Source: JAWVFM01 sp963739355 (GTDB lineage: Bacteria > Actinomycetota > Thermoleophilia > Solirubrobacterales > 70-9). From it: DNA of 64,000 nt. The stretch is from assembly GCA_963739355.1 (NCBI GenBank), contig CAVUAD010000001.1, forward strand, positions 124,001-188,000, given 5' to 3'. This document shows, in pieces, positions 50,040-59,023 of this stretch (position 1 is its first letter; the number at the start of each line of letters is the position of its first letter). A program made the position numbers and the translations under genes. Below the pieces are notes generated by a model. That model searched no databases, was not told the DNA's origin, and was given only the letters and a program-made list of their open reading frames with translations.

Positions 50040-50887
50040 GGATCCTGGTGACGGGAGCGGGCGGGATGCTCGGCGGGTACGTCGTCCAGGTGTCGACGGA
50101 GCGCGGCAACGCGACGCTCGGGCTCCCTCACGACGAGCTCGACATCACCGACGCGCGCGCTCTCACCGCGGCCCTCGAGGAGTTTCGGCCCGACGCCGTC
50201 GTCAACGCCGCGGCGTACACGGACGTGGATGGGGCCGAGACGGACGAGGCCGGGGCGATGGCGCTCAACGACACGGCGGCAGGCCTGGTCGCGGCCGCCG
50301 CCGAGCGGGTCGGCGCGAAGGTTGTCTACCCGTCCTCCGACTACGTCTTCGACGGCACGCAGCGCAACCCCTACGTCGAGTCCGACGTCACGGGCCCGGT
50401 ATCCGCGTACGGGCGTTCGAAGCAGGCGGGCGAGACGTCCGTGGCGATCTCGAACCCCCGCCACCTGATTGCCAGGACGTCCTGGCTTTTCGGGCTCGGT
50501 GGCCGCAACTTCGTGGAGACCATGCTCCGTCTCGGCCGTGAGCAGCCGGAGGTGATGGTCGTGGCCGACCAGGTCGGCTCTCCGACCTACGCCAGGCACC
50601 TCGCCGAGGCAATCGTCGCGCTCCTCCCGTCCGAGGACTACGGGATCCACCACCTGGCGAGCGCCGGGCGCTGCTCGTGGTACGAGTTCGCGCAGGAGAT
50701 CTTCGACCAGGCGGACGTGGAGTGCCGCGTCCTCTCGGCGACCAGCAACGAGTTCTCGAGGCCCGCCCCGCGCCCGGCGTACTCCGTCCTCGGCACCGAG
50801 CGTCGGAACGCCGTCAAGCTGCCGGACTGGCGGGAAGGCCTGCGCGAGTACCTGCGCGAGCGCGAGCGCGCCGGGGTGGTCGCGTGA
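50036..50887 (+). CDS. rmlD: dTDP-4-dehydrorhamnose reductase
   Basis: Short-chain reductase of 283 residues for the last step to dTDP-L-rhamnose. ILVTGAGGMLGGYV binds NADPH, VVNAAAYTDVDGAE is typical, and the catalytic Tyr/Lys pair lies in YGRSKQAGE. RTSWLFGLGGRNFVETML and GSPTYARHLAEAI are substrate-side motifs. It is coupled by an ATGA overlap to rmlA and by a GTGA overlap to rmlB. Confidence 0.93.
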   Translation: MRILVTGAGGMLGGYVVQVSTERGNATLGLPHDELDITDARALTAALEEFRPDAVVNAAAYTDVDGAETDEAGAMALNDTAAGLVAAAAERVGAKVVYPSSDYVFDGTQRNPYVESDVTGPVSAYGRSKQAGETSVAISNPRHLIARTSWLFGLGGRNFVETMLRLGREQPEVMVVADQVGSPTYARHLAEAIVALLPSEDYGIHHLASAGRCSWYEFAQEIFDQADVECRVLSATSNEFSRPAPRPAYSVLGTERRNAVKLPDWREGLREYLRERERAGVVA

Positions 50888-51885
50888 AGCTCCTCGTCGC
50901 CGGGGGCGCCGGCTTCATCGGCTCTACGTTCGTGGCGGTACACCTCGCCGAGCATCCCGGTGACACCGTGCGCGTCCTCGACAAGCTCACCTACGCGGGC
51001 CGCTGGGAGAACCTCGACGGCCTCGACTCCTCCCGCCTGGAGCTGGTGCAGGGCGACATCGCCGACCCCGACGCGGTGGCGGAGGCCATCGAGGGAGCCG
51101 ACGCCGTCGTCAACTTCGCCGCCGAGTCCCACGTGGACCGCTCGATCGAGTCCCCGGGCGAGTTCATCCAGACCGACGTCTTCGGCACGTTCGTCCTCCT
51201 GCAGGCAGCACGCGACGCCGGGATCCGGCACGTCCAGGTTTCCACCGACGAGGTCTACGGCTCGATCGAGGAGGGCTCGTTCACGGAGCGGTCGCCGCTC
51301 GACCCCTCGTCCCCCTACTCCGCCTCGAAGGCGGGCGGCGATCTGCTGGTCGGCGCCTTCCACCACACCTACGGTGTCGAGGCGCTGGTGGTCCGCGGCT
51401 CGAACAACTTCGGGCCTCGCCAGCACCCCGAGAAGCTCATCCCGCTCTGCATCCTGAACGCGCTCGCCGGCGACCCGCTGCCGGTCTACGGCGATGGCCT
51501 CCAGGTCCGCAACTGGATCTTCGTGGACGACTTCGCGGCCGCCGTGGGGCTCGCCCTGGCTCGGGGCCGCGCCGGCGAGGTCTACAACGCCGGCGGCCCC
51601 GAGGAACGCGCCAACATCGACGTGGTGCGCCGCATCCTCGAGCTGACGGGCCGTGACGAGTCGCTGATCCAGTACGTCGATGACCGCCTCGGCCACGATC
51701 GCCGCTACTCGCTGGGCTCGGAGAAGCTCCGCGACGAGCTCGGCTGGTCCGCCCGCGTCCCCTTCGACGAGGGCATCGAGCGCACGGTTGCCTGGTATTG
51801 GGACAACGAGTCCTGGTGGCAGCCGATCCGCTCCGGCGAGTACCGGGCGTACTACGAGCGCCAGTACGGCCGGGCGCTGGGCTAG
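50884..51885 (+). CDS. rmlB: dTDP-glucose 4,6-dehydratase
   Basis: NAD-dependent dehydratase of 333 residues for the second step to dTDP-L-rhamnose. LLVAGGAGFIGSTFV binds NAD, VNFAAESHVDRSI is the family signature, STDEVYGS holds the catalytic Asp/Glu pair region, and YSASKAGGD carries the Tyr/Lys pair. RGSNNFGPRQHPEKLIP is the dTDP site. GTG 50884 overlaps the rmlD stop. The 3,5-epimerase rmlC is not found next to it. Confidence 0.94.
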   Translation: MKLLVAGGAGFIGSTFVAVHLAEHPGDTVRVLDKLTYAGRWENLDGLDSSRLELVQGDIADPDAVAEAIEGADAVVNFAAESHVDRSIESPGEFIQTDVFGTFVLLQAARDAGIRHVQVSTDEVYGSIEEGSFTERSPLDPSSPYSASKAGGDLLVGAFHHTYGVEALVVRGSNNFGPRQHPEKLIPLCILNALAGDPLPVYGDGLQVRNWIFVDDFAAAVGLALARGRAGEVYNAGGPEERANIDVVRRILELTGRDESLIQYVDDRLGHDRRYSLGSEKLRDELGWSARVPFDEGIERTVAWYWDNESWWQPIRSGEYRAYYERQYGRALG

Positions 51886-51967
51886 ACCGCGCACGGACGA
51901 GGTCCGCTCGCTCCAGAACCGGGATCCCGGTGCGGGCTCCGTTGCGCCGGGGCGTAACATCGACGGT

Positions 51968-54900
51968 TTGGCGACGAGCGCGAAACAGAGTGCGGAATCA
52001 CCCCTGACGCGGTTCTCCGCGCCTGTGCGCCGCTGGTTCGAGTCCTCGTTCGAGGCCCCAACCCCCGCGCAGACGCTCGGCTGGCCCGCGATCGCCTCCG
52101 GCGCCAACACCCTGATCTGCGCGCCGACCGGCTCGGGCAAGACGCTGACCGCGTTCCTGTGGGGCATCGACAGGCTCTCGCGCGAGCCGGAGCGCCTGGG
52201 CTCGGGCGTGCGCCTGGTCTACGTGTCACCGCTGAAGGCCCTCTCCTACGACGTCGAGCGCAACCTGAGGGCTCCCCTCAAGGGCATCGGCGACGTGGGC
52301 ATCTCCGTCGGCCTGCGCACCGGCGACACGCCGCAGAAGGAGCGCCAGGCGATGCTGCGCAAGCCGCCGGACATCCTGATCACGACGCCCGAGTCGCTCT
52401 ACCTGATGATGAGCTCGCAGGCGAAGGACATCCTCACGGACGTCGAGGCGGTGATCGTCGACGAGATCCACGCGGTGGCCCAGACCAAGCGCGGCGCCCA
52501 CCTCGCCCTGACCGTCGAGCGCCTTTCGCATCTCGTCACAACTGTTAAGGGGTCTGACCCCGACGCGGAAGTGGGGCGGGCTGCGCCGGATGTGCAACGG
52601 ATCGGGCTGTCGGCCACGCAGCGCCCGCTCGAGCGCATCGCCCAGTTCCTGGTTGGCCCGCGCCGCGATTGCGAGATCGTCGACGCCGGTATCACCAAGG
52701 AGCTCGACCTGAAGATCCATGTCCCCGTGGAGGACATGAGCAATCCCGGAGCCGGTCCGTCACCAGACCACGCGGGTAGCGGACGCGAAGCGGAGCAGCC
52801 CGCGGGCGGCGACTTCGACGGAGCGCTCAACCAGCGCTCGATCTGGCCGGCGATCTACCCGGAGATCCTCGAGCTCGTCCGCGAGCACACCTCGACGCTC
52901 GTGTTCGTCAACAACCGCCGGGCCGCGGAACGGATCGCCAAGCGCCTGAACGAGCTGGCCAACGAGGAGCCCGAGCAGGAGCTGCCGGCCACGGAGCACG
53001 CCGGGAACGGGAAACCGAGCCGGGACGGGCCGCAGGTCGAGATCGCCAGAGCCCACCACGGCTCGCTCGCGCACGAGGAGCGCCAGGTGGTGGAGGAGCT
53101 CCTGAAGTCGGGCGAGCTGCCGTGCCTGGTCGCCACCTCGTCGCTCGAGCTCGGCATCGACATGGGCGCGATCGACCTGGTGATCCAGATCGAGTCGCCG
53201 AAGTCGGTGACGCGGGGCCTGCAGCGGATCGGCCGCTCCGGCCACACCCTGGACGCCGTCTCGGTCGGGCGGATCTTTCCCAAGTTCCGCGGCGACCTGG
53301 TGGAATGCGCGGTGGTCGCGAAGCGGATGCGCGACGGGGAGATCGAGGAGACGATCATCCCCCGCAACCCCCTCGATGTCCTGGCCCAGCACCTGGTGTC
53401 GATGTGCGCAGACGAGGAGTGGGACGTGAGCGACGTCGAGCGGGTCGTGACCGGGACGGAGTCCTTCTCCGACCTCGGCCGCGAGCAGCTCGAGAACGTG
53501 CTCGACATGCTCGACGGGCGCTACCCGTCGGAGCGCTTCGCCGAGCTGCGCCCGCGCCTGGTCTGGGACCGTACCGCCGGCACGATCCGCGGCCGCAAGG
53601 GGGCGCGGCAGCTGGCCGTCACCAACGCGGGGACGATTCCCGACCGCGGGCTCTACGGCGTCCACCTGCCGGACGGCCGCCGGGTCGGCGAGCTCGACGA
53701 GGAGATGGTCTACGAGGCACGGCCGAACCAGACCTTCCTGCTGGGCGCGACGACGTGGCGGATCGAGGACATCACACGCGACCGGGTGATCGTCACGCCC
53801 GCTCCGGGCGTCCCGGGCGCCGTGCCGTTCTGGAAGGGCGACGGCATCGGCAGGCCCGCCGAGCTGGGGAGGGCGATCGGCGCGTTCGCGCGCGAGGCGG
53901 TCTCGATGAAGCCGGCCAAGCTCGCCAAGGACTACGACCTCGACCGCCGCGCCGCGGAGAACCTGCTCGCCTATCTGCGCGAGCAGCAGGCCGCGACGCG
54001 GGTGGTGCCGTCGGACGAGACGATCGTGGTGGAGCGCTTCCGCGACGAGATCGGCGACTGGCGCCTGTGCATCCTCTCGCCGTTCGGCGGCCGCGTGCAC
54101 GCGGCGTGGGGGCTCGCGCTTGCCCGCCGCATCCGCTCCGAGCAGGATCTCGAGGCCGACGCGATCTGGTCCGACGACGGCATCGTGGTCCACCTGCCCG
54201 ACGCCGACGAGGTGCCGCCCGCCGACATGGTCCTCATCGAGCCCGACGAGGTGGAGGACCTCGTCGTCGCGGAGCTCGGGGGCTCGGCCCTCTTCGGCGC
54301 GCGCTTTCGCGAGAACGCGGCCCGCTCGCTGCTGATCCCCCGCGCCTATCCGGGCAAGCGGACGCCCCTGTGGCAGCAGCGACTGAAGTCGCAGAGCCTG
54401 CTCGAGGTCGCGAAGGACTTCCCGCGCTTCCCGGTGATCCTCGAGACCTACCGGGAGTGCCTGCGCGACGTGCTCGACGTCCCGGCGCTCGAGGCGCTGC
54501 TTCGCGACCTGCAGTCGCGCCGGATCTCGCTGGTCGAGGTCGAGACGCCGACGGCCTCCCCGTTTGCCTCCTCGCTGCTCTTCGACTACGTCGCGACCTA
54601 CATGTACGAGGGCGACACGCCCAACGCGGAGCGCCGGGCGGCGGCGCTTGCCCTGGACCGCGAGCTCCTGCGGGAGCTCCTGGGACAGGAGGAGCTGCGG
54701 GAGCTGATCGACCCGGAGGCGCTGGAGGACGTGGAGGACTCCCTCCAGCACCGAAAGCTCGAGGCGAAGGCCGGCGACCGCGACGCCCTCCAGCAGATCC
54801 TCCGCCGCCTGGGCGATCTGACCGCCGCGGAGTGCGAGGAGCGCGTGCAGGAGGGCTACTCAGCGGCCTCGATGCTGGCCAAGCTCGGGTCCGAGCGCCG

Positions 54901-56494
54901 TGCCGCGAAGGTGCGGATCGCCGGCGAGGAGCGCTGGATCGCCGCCGAGGACGCCGGGATGTACCGCGACGCCCTCGGCGTGCCGCCGCCGCCGGGCCTG
55001 CCGGAGAGCTACCTCGAGGACGTCGCGGACCCCCTGGTCGCGCTGTTGCGACGCTACGCGCGCACGCACGGGCCGTTCCCCACCGCGCGGGCGGCGGAGC
55101 GCTACGGCGTCGACCCGAGCGCCGCGCTTCGCGAGCTCGAGCGCGGCGGGGCGCTCGTCCGCGGCGAGCTCCTGCCCGGTGGGTCGGAGCGCGAGTGGTG
55201 CGACACCGAGGTCCTGCGCCGCGTCCGCCGCGCCAGCCTCGCCCACCTGCGCAAGGAGGCGGAGGCGGTCGACCAGGTCGAGCTGGCCCGGTTTCTGCCG
55301 CAATGGCAGAACGTCGGCGCCCACCGCCCGGCGGGCGCCGGCCCCGACCGCCTGCGAGAGGCGCTCGTGGCGCTGCAGGGCGTCACCCTCACCCCCGAGG
55401 TCTGGGAGCGCGACGTGCTGCCGCGCCGGCTCGGCGCCTACAGCCAAACCTGGCTCGACCAGCTGGCAACCGCCGGGGAGCTGGTCTGGATCGGCGCCGG
55501 CGCCCTGGGCTCGACGGGCCGGGTCGCGATCTACTTCCGCGAGGACGTCAGGATCGCCGGCCCGCCCCCGGCCAACGCAAAGCTCGACTCCCCCCAGGGC
55601 GAGGCTCACGACGCGATCCGCGAGCGCCTTGCCGCCGGGGCCTGCTTCTGGATCGACATCGCGACCGAGCTCGAGCTCTCGAACGAGGAGCTCCACGCGG
55701 CGCTCTGGGACCTGGCGTGGGCGGGCGAGGTGACCAACGACGCCTGGGCCCCGTTGCGCGCGCGCCGCCTCTCGGCGGTGCGAAGCCAGGGCCGGGCGGG
55801 ACGGCGTTTCGCGTCCCGGCGCACCGGCACCGGCCAGGCCGTTCAGGGTCGCTGGTCGCTCACCGCGTCGCTCTTCTCCGCCGCACCCGCCGCCGGACCG
55901 CGGATGCGCGCCCAGGCCGAGCTGATGCTGGAGCGCTACGGGGTCGTCACCCGGGAGACCGTGCTCGCCGAGGGTGTTCCCGGCGGGTTCTCGAGCCTCT
56001 ACGGGGAGCTCTCCAACCTCGAGGTCCTCGGCACCGCGCGGCGCGGCTACTTCGTCGAGGGCCTCGGCGGGGCGCAGTTCGCGCTGTCCGGGGCGATCGA
56101 GCGAATGCGCGCCCTGCCGCCCCCGCCCGAGGAGTACCTGGTGCTCGCCGCAACCGACCCCGCCAACCCCTACGGCGCCTCGCTCTCCTGGCCGAAGCTC
56201 GCGGGCAACCGCCGGCCGAGCCGCACCCCCGGCGCGTACGTCCTCACCCTCGACGGCGCGCCCCAGCTCTACGTCGAGCGCGGCGGCCGGGGGATCCTGC
56301 GGCTCGCGGAGCTGGAGGGCGAGCCGCTCGCGGCCGCCATCGGCGCCCTGGTCGACGCCACCAGGTCCGGCACGCTTCCGAAGCTTTCGGTCGAGCGCCT
56401 CGACGGCGAGGCGATCATCGGCTCCGACCTCGAGCCCGTGCTCCTCGACGCCGGCTTCAGCCGCCAGCCCCGTCGGCTGGTTGCCTCGGCTTAG
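51968..56494 (+). CDS. lhr: Lhr-type large ATP-dependent helicase
   Basis: A 1508-residue superfamily 2 helicase, the length of mycobacterial Lhr. Walker A is CAPTGSGKTLTAF (near 50), motif II is DEIH at 165-168, motif III is GLSATQRPLE, and motif VI is QRIGRSGH. A winged helix and the Lhr domain follow, and from about residue 850 comes the long C-terminal domain related to YcaQ-type proteins, which in E. coli Lhr has uracil-DNA glycosylase activity. TTG 51968 is the first workable start. An insert at about 192-205 (VKGSDPDAEVG) between motifs II and III is coded by a palindromic repeat. Confidence 0.92.
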   Translation: MATSAKQSAESPLTRFSAPVRRWFESSFEAPTPAQTLGWPAIASGANTLICAPTGSGKTLTAFLWGIDRLSREPERLGSGVRLVYVSPLKALSYDVERNLRAPLKGIGDVGISVGLRTGDTPQKERQAMLRKPPDILITTPESLYLMMSSQAKDILTDVEAVIVDEIHAVAQTKRGAHLALTVERLSHLVTTVKGSDPDAEVGRAAPDVQRIGLSATQRPLERIAQFLVGPRRDCEIVDAGITKELDLKIHVPVEDMSNPGAGPSPDHAGSGREAEQPAGGDFDGALNQRSIWPAIYPEILELVREHTSTLVFVNNRRAAERIAKRLNELANEEPEQELPATEHAGNGKPSRDGPQVEIARAHHGSLAHEERQVVEELLKSGELPCLVATSSLELGIDMGAIDLVIQIESPKSVTRGLQRIGRSGHTLDAVSVGRIFPKFRGDLVECAVVAKRMRDGEIEETIIPRNPLDVLAQHLVSMCADEEWDVSDVERVVTGTESFSDLGREQLENVLDMLDGRYPSERFAELRPRLVWDRTAGTIRGRKGARQLAVTNAGTIPDRGLYGVHLPDGRRVGELDEEMVYEARPNQTFLLGATTWRIEDITRDRVIVTPAPGVPGAVPFWKGDGIGRPAELGRAIGAFAREAVSMKPAKLAKDYDLDRRAAENLLAYLREQQAATRVVPSDETIVVERFRDEIGDWRLCILSPFGGRVHAAWGLALARRIRSEQDLEADAIWSDDGIVVHLPDADEVPPADMVLIEPDEVEDLVVAELGGSALFGARFRENAARSLLIPRAYPGKRTPLWQQRLKSQSLLEVAKDFPRFPVILETYRECLRDVLDVPALEALLRDLQSRRISLVEVETPTASPFASSLLFDYVATYMYEGDTPNAERRAAALALDRELLRELLGQEELRELIDPEALEDVEDSLQHRKLEAKAGDRDALQQILRRLGDLTAAECEERVQEGYSAASMLAKLGSERRAAKVRIAGEERWIAAEDAGMYRDALGVPPPPGLPESYLEDVADPLVALLRRYARTHGPFPTARAAERYGVDPSAALRELERGGALVRGELLPGGSEREWCDTEVLRRVRRASLAHLRKEAEAVDQVELARFLPQWQNVGAHRPAGAGPDRLREALVALQGVTLTPEVWERDVLPRRLGAYSQTWLDQLATAGELVWIGAGALGSTGRVAIYFREDVRIAGPPPANAKLDSPQGEAHDAIRERLAAGACFWIDIATELELSNEELHAALWDLAWAGEVTNDAWAPLRARRLSAVRSQGRAGRRFASRRTGTGQAVQGRWSLTASLFSAAPAAGPRMRAQAELMLERYGVVTRETVLAEGVPGGFSSLYGELSNLEVLGTARRGYFVEGLGGAQFALSGAIERMRALPPPPEEYLVLAATDPANPYGASLSWPKLAGNRRPSRTPGAYVLTLDGAPQLYVERGGRGILRLAELEGEPLAAAIGALVDATRSGTLPKLSVERLDGEAIIGSDLEPVLLDAGFSRQPRRLVASA
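52549..52561. repeat. 13-nt perfect palindrome inside lhr
   Basis: GGGGTC-T-GACCCC is a perfect 6-bp inversion around one base, read through in frame as KGSDPD. It belongs to the motif family at 28021, 28071 and 31748-31828. Confidence 0.6.
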
Positions 56495-57369
56495 GCGAGC
56501 TTCGCGACGAAGTCGATGAACGCCGCGGCGGGCGGGGGTTGGTGGCGGTCCCGGCGCCAGACGAAGGCCACCGAGCGCCGGAGATCCGGCGAGAGCGGCC
56601 GCCAGGCGAGACCTGGGCCGCCCCACTCGGCAACCGTCTCGGGGAGGATCGCGACGCCAAGGCCTCGATCGACCACCGCGCGCATCATCGAGAGGTCGTT
56701 GGTCTCGAACGCCATCTGCGGCGCAACCCCGGCTTCGGCGAGCGCCTCGTCCACCACCCGCCGCACGGCGCTACCCGGACGAAACGAAACGAATGGGCGC
56801 CCCTCGAGCTCGCCGAGGCGGACCCGCTTGCGCTTGGTCAAATCATCGCCGGGCGCCATCGCGAGGACCAGCCGCTCCTCGCCGAGCAGGCGGGAGTCCA
56901 GGGTCTCCGGAACCTCCTCGGGCTCGAGCATCGCGATCGCCGCATCGATCTCGTCGCCGCGCAGGAGATCGACCATCTCGGTGGCCGTTCCCTCCTGGAG
57001 CTGGACGTCGACCTCCGGGTAGAGCTCCTTGAAGCGCAGGAGCATTGCCGGCAGGTCGATACCTCCGGCCGGGAGCATTCCGCCAACGACCAGGGTTCCG
57101 CGCAGCACCCCGCGCAGCTCGTCGACCTCGCTGCTCAGCGCGTCCGCCTCGGCGAGAATGCGCGTGGCGCGCGTCAGCGCCGTCGCGCCCGCCTCGGTGA
57201 GCTCGACGCTCCGGGTCGTCCGCACCAGCAGCTCCGCGCCCAGCTCCTGCTCGAGCTTCTTCACCTGTTGGGAGAGGGCGGACTGCGCGATGTGGAGCTC
57301 GCCGGCGGCGCGCGTAAAGCTCGAGTGGCGAGCGACCGCCGCGAAGTATCTGAGCTGGCGAAGCTCCAC
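56491..57369 (-). CDS. LysR family transcriptional regulator
   Basis: A 292-residue regulator. The N-terminal helix-turn-helix is LRQLRYFAAVARHSSFTRAAGELHIAQSALSQQVKKLEQELGAELLVR, typical of LysR; the rest is the periplasmic-binding-protein-like effector domain (GTLVVGGMLPAGGIDLPAMLLRFKELYPEV). It starts with GTG at 57369. The stop overlaps the lhr stop by four bases. A palindrome lies between it and the divergent acetyltransferase gene, which it may control. Confidence 0.93.
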   Translation of the reverse strand: MELRQLRYFAAVARHSSFTRAAGELHIAQSALSQQVKKLEQELGAELLVRTTRSVELTEAGATALTRATRILAEADALSSEVDELRGVLRGTLVVGGMLPAGGIDLPAMLLRFKELYPEVDVQLQEGTATEMVDLLRGDEIDAAIAMLEPEEVPETLDSRLLGEERLVLAMAPGDDLTKRKRVRLGELEGRPFVSFRPGSAVRRVVDEALAEAGVAPQMAFETNDLSMMRAVVDRGLGVAILPETVAEWGGPGLAWRPLSPDLRRSVAFVWRRDRHQPPPAAAFIDFVAKLA

Positions 57370-57405
57370 TAGCCCGCCTCATTCATCACGAAACACGATA
57401 GATCC

Positions 57406-57421
57406 AATTAGAACTCTAATT
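57406..57421. promoter_or_regulatory. AT-rich palindrome, likely LysR binding box
   Basis: AATTAGA-AC-TCTAATT is a perfect 7-bp inversion and contains the T-N11-A pattern of LysR sites. It lies in the 71-nt gap between the LysR and acetyltransferase starts and is strikingly AT-rich for this genome. Confidence 0.6.
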
Positions 57422-57440
57422 TGCAGAGATAGCAGGCACG

Positions 57441-57968
57441 ATGGACAATGAGCGCATGCTTGGACTCGAGCCAGCGACCTCCGCGGACGACGTGACGATT
57501 CGCAGAGAGCTCGCGCCGGGCGACGTCGGCGCGATTTCGGCGCTGCATGGCTCCCTGTATGCGGCCGAGCACGGCATGGGACCGCTGTTCGAGGCCGACG
57601 TCGCGTCCGGGCTCGTTCGCGCCGTCGAGGCGGGGTGGCCGCAGCGCTCGGGCGGCGTCTGGATTCCCGAGCTCCGGGGCCGGCTCGCGGGAAGCATGGC
57701 CTGGACCGACGAGGGCGACCACGCCAAGGTTCGGTGGGTGCTGCTGCGCCCGGAGCTGCGGGGCCGAGGCCTCGCGCGGGCGATGCTCGCCGAGCTTCTC
57801 GATGAGGTCGGCGAAGCCGGGTACGAGCTGGTGGTGCTCGACACCTTCAGCGACCTTCGCGCCGCTGCGGGCATGTACCGCTCGGCCGGCTTCGCCGTCG
57901 TCGGCTCTCGGCCTCACGAGCGCTGGGGCCCAACCGTTGAACTTCAGAGATACGAGTTGAGGAGGTAG
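57441..57968 (+). CDS. GNAT family N-acetyltransferase
   Basis: A 175-residue acetyltransferase. VTIRRELAPGDVGAISALHGSLY starts the fold; VRWVLLRPELRGRGLARAMLAELLDEV is the acetyl-CoA loop with RGRGLA; and FSDLRAAAGMYRSAGFAVVGS is the C-terminal motif. The segment GMGPLFEADVASGLVRAVE matches the GNAT part of MarR-GNAT proteins. It is divergent from the LysR regulator. The next gene starts 4 nt later behind a good ribosome site. Confidence 0.88.
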   Translation: MDNERMLGLEPATSADDVTIRRELAPGDVGAISALHGSLYAAEHGMGPLFEADVASGLVRAVEAGWPQRSGGVWIPELRGRLAGSMAWTDEGDHAKVRWVLLRPELRGRGLARAMLAELLDEVGEAGYELVVLDTFSDLRAAAGMYRSAGFAVVGSRPHERWGPTVELQRYELRR

Positions 57969-57972
57969 CGCG

Positions 57973-58191
57973 ATGCGCCAGTCGATCCTGATCCGTTCCG
58001 TGTCCGCCGGAGACGAGCGTGCCCTGTTGCGCCTCGCGGCACTCGATTCGGCGCTGCCGCTCGACGACGCCGAGCTGATCGCCGAGGTCGGCGGCGAGAT
58101 CCGCGCCGCGATGGGCGCCGGTGGGCGCGCCATCGCCGACCCGTTCGCGCCCACGGCCGGCCTCGTGGCCCAGCTCCACCTCGCGCGCTGA
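57973..58191 (+). CDS. Small conserved protein, 72 residues
   Basis: GGAGG lies 7 nt before the ATG, overlapping the end of the acetyltransferase gene, so it is translated from the same mRNA. The sequence RSVSAGDERALLRLAALDSA, AELIAEVGGEIRAAM and RAIADPFAPTAGLVAQL matches a short motif common in actinobacteria (LAALDSA...AEVxGxxxAA...IADPF) that resembles the first part of a GNAT fold without its acetyl-CoA loop. The function is unknown. It could be a partner of the acetyltransferase. Confidence 0.7.
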   Translation: MRQSILIRSVSAGDERALLRLAALDSALPLDDAELIAEVGGEIRAAMGAGGRAIADPFAPTAGLVAQLHLAR

Positions 58192-58210
58192 GCGCGCGGC
58201 CCCTGCGTCC

Positions 58211-58216
58211 TACGCT
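58211..58216 (+). promoter_or_regulatory. Predicted -10 box of the Nei-like gene
   Basis: TACGCT ends 8 nt before the ATG at 58225. Confidence 0.4.
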
Positions 58217-58224
58217 CCCTCGGG

Positions 58225-58986
58225 ATGCCCGAGGGAGACACGATCCACCGCGCCGCCGAGCGCCTGCGAGTTGCGCTGGGCGGACGTGAGATCGAGCGCG
58301 CCGAGGCGCCCGACCCGCGCTCGCCCCTGGCGTCCCGCGCCGGCGAGCTCGCCGGCCTGGTGCTCGAAGACGCGGAGGCCCGGGGCAAGCACCTGATCGC
58401 ACACTTCTCCGGAGACCTGGCCCTCCACAGCCACCTCGGCATGAACGGGCGCTGGTTCGTCGTCGCCGACGGCAGGCTGCCCTACGGCAAGCCGTGGCTG
58501 ACCATGGCCTCGGGGAGGGCGGTGGCATCTCAGAAGGGGGGCAAGCTGCTGCGGCTGGTCAGCGAGTCGCGGCTTCGCAACGACCCGGGGCTCATGCAGC
58601 TCGGGCCGGACCCGCTGGCGCCGGGCTTCGACGCCGAGCTCGCGGCGGAGCGCGTGCTCGCGAGCGGCCCGGGGGAGGAGGTCGGCGACGTCCTCCTCGA
58701 CCAGCGGGTGATCGCCGGCATCGGCAACGTGATCCGCAACGAGGCGTGCTTTCGCGCCCGAGTCAGCCCCTGGCGCCGCATCGATCAGCTCGAGCCCGAC
58801 GAGGCGCTTCGCATCGTCAAGGAGAGCGAGTGGATCATGCGCCGCACGCTGGCGAGCGGGAGGCGGCCGAGCACCATCTACAAGCCGCCGGGCCGCCGCT
58901 GCCCGCGCTGCGGTGGCGAGGTGAGGTCCGGCGGGCAGGGCGACGCCAATCGCGTTGCCTACTGGTGTGTCAGATGTCAGGTCTGA
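58225..58986 (+). CDS. Fpg/Nei family DNA glycosylase (Nei2-like)
   Basis: Bifunctional base-excision repair glycosylase of 253 residues. The N-terminus PEGDTIHRAAERL supplies the catalytic Pro after Met removal and Glu; the PEGDTIH form marks the endonuclease VIII-like branch over Fpg (PELPEV). GKHLIAHFSGDLALHSHLGMNGRW is the beta-barrel Lys region, GIGNVIRNEACF the helix-two-turn-helix, and CPRCGG with YWCVRCQ the C-terminal zinc finger. It removes oxidised pyrimidines. Confidence 0.92.
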   Translation: MPEGDTIHRAAERLRVALGGREIERAEAPDPRSPLASRAGELAGLVLEDAEARGKHLIAHFSGDLALHSHLGMNGRWFVVADGRLPYGKPWLTMASGRAVASQKGGKLLRLVSESRLRNDPGLMQLGPDPLAPGFDAELAAERVLASGPGEEVGDVLLDQRVIAGIGNVIRNEACFRARVSPWRRIDQLEPDEALRIVKESEWIMRRTLASGRRPSTIYKPPGRRCPRCGGEVRSGGQGDANRVAYWCVRCQV

Positions 58987-59017
58987 TTGAGCGATTTTCG
59001 CGGCGCCTCGCGATAAT
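58987..59017 (+). promoter_or_regulatory. Promoter of the Crp/Fnr gene (leaderless)
   Basis: TTGAGC at 58987 and GATAAT at 59012 are separated by 19 nt. GATAAT ends exactly 6 nt before ATG 59024, so the transcript would begin at the start codon. The -35 overlaps the end of the Nei-like gene. Confidence 0.55.
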
Positions 59018-59023
59018 CAGTGC

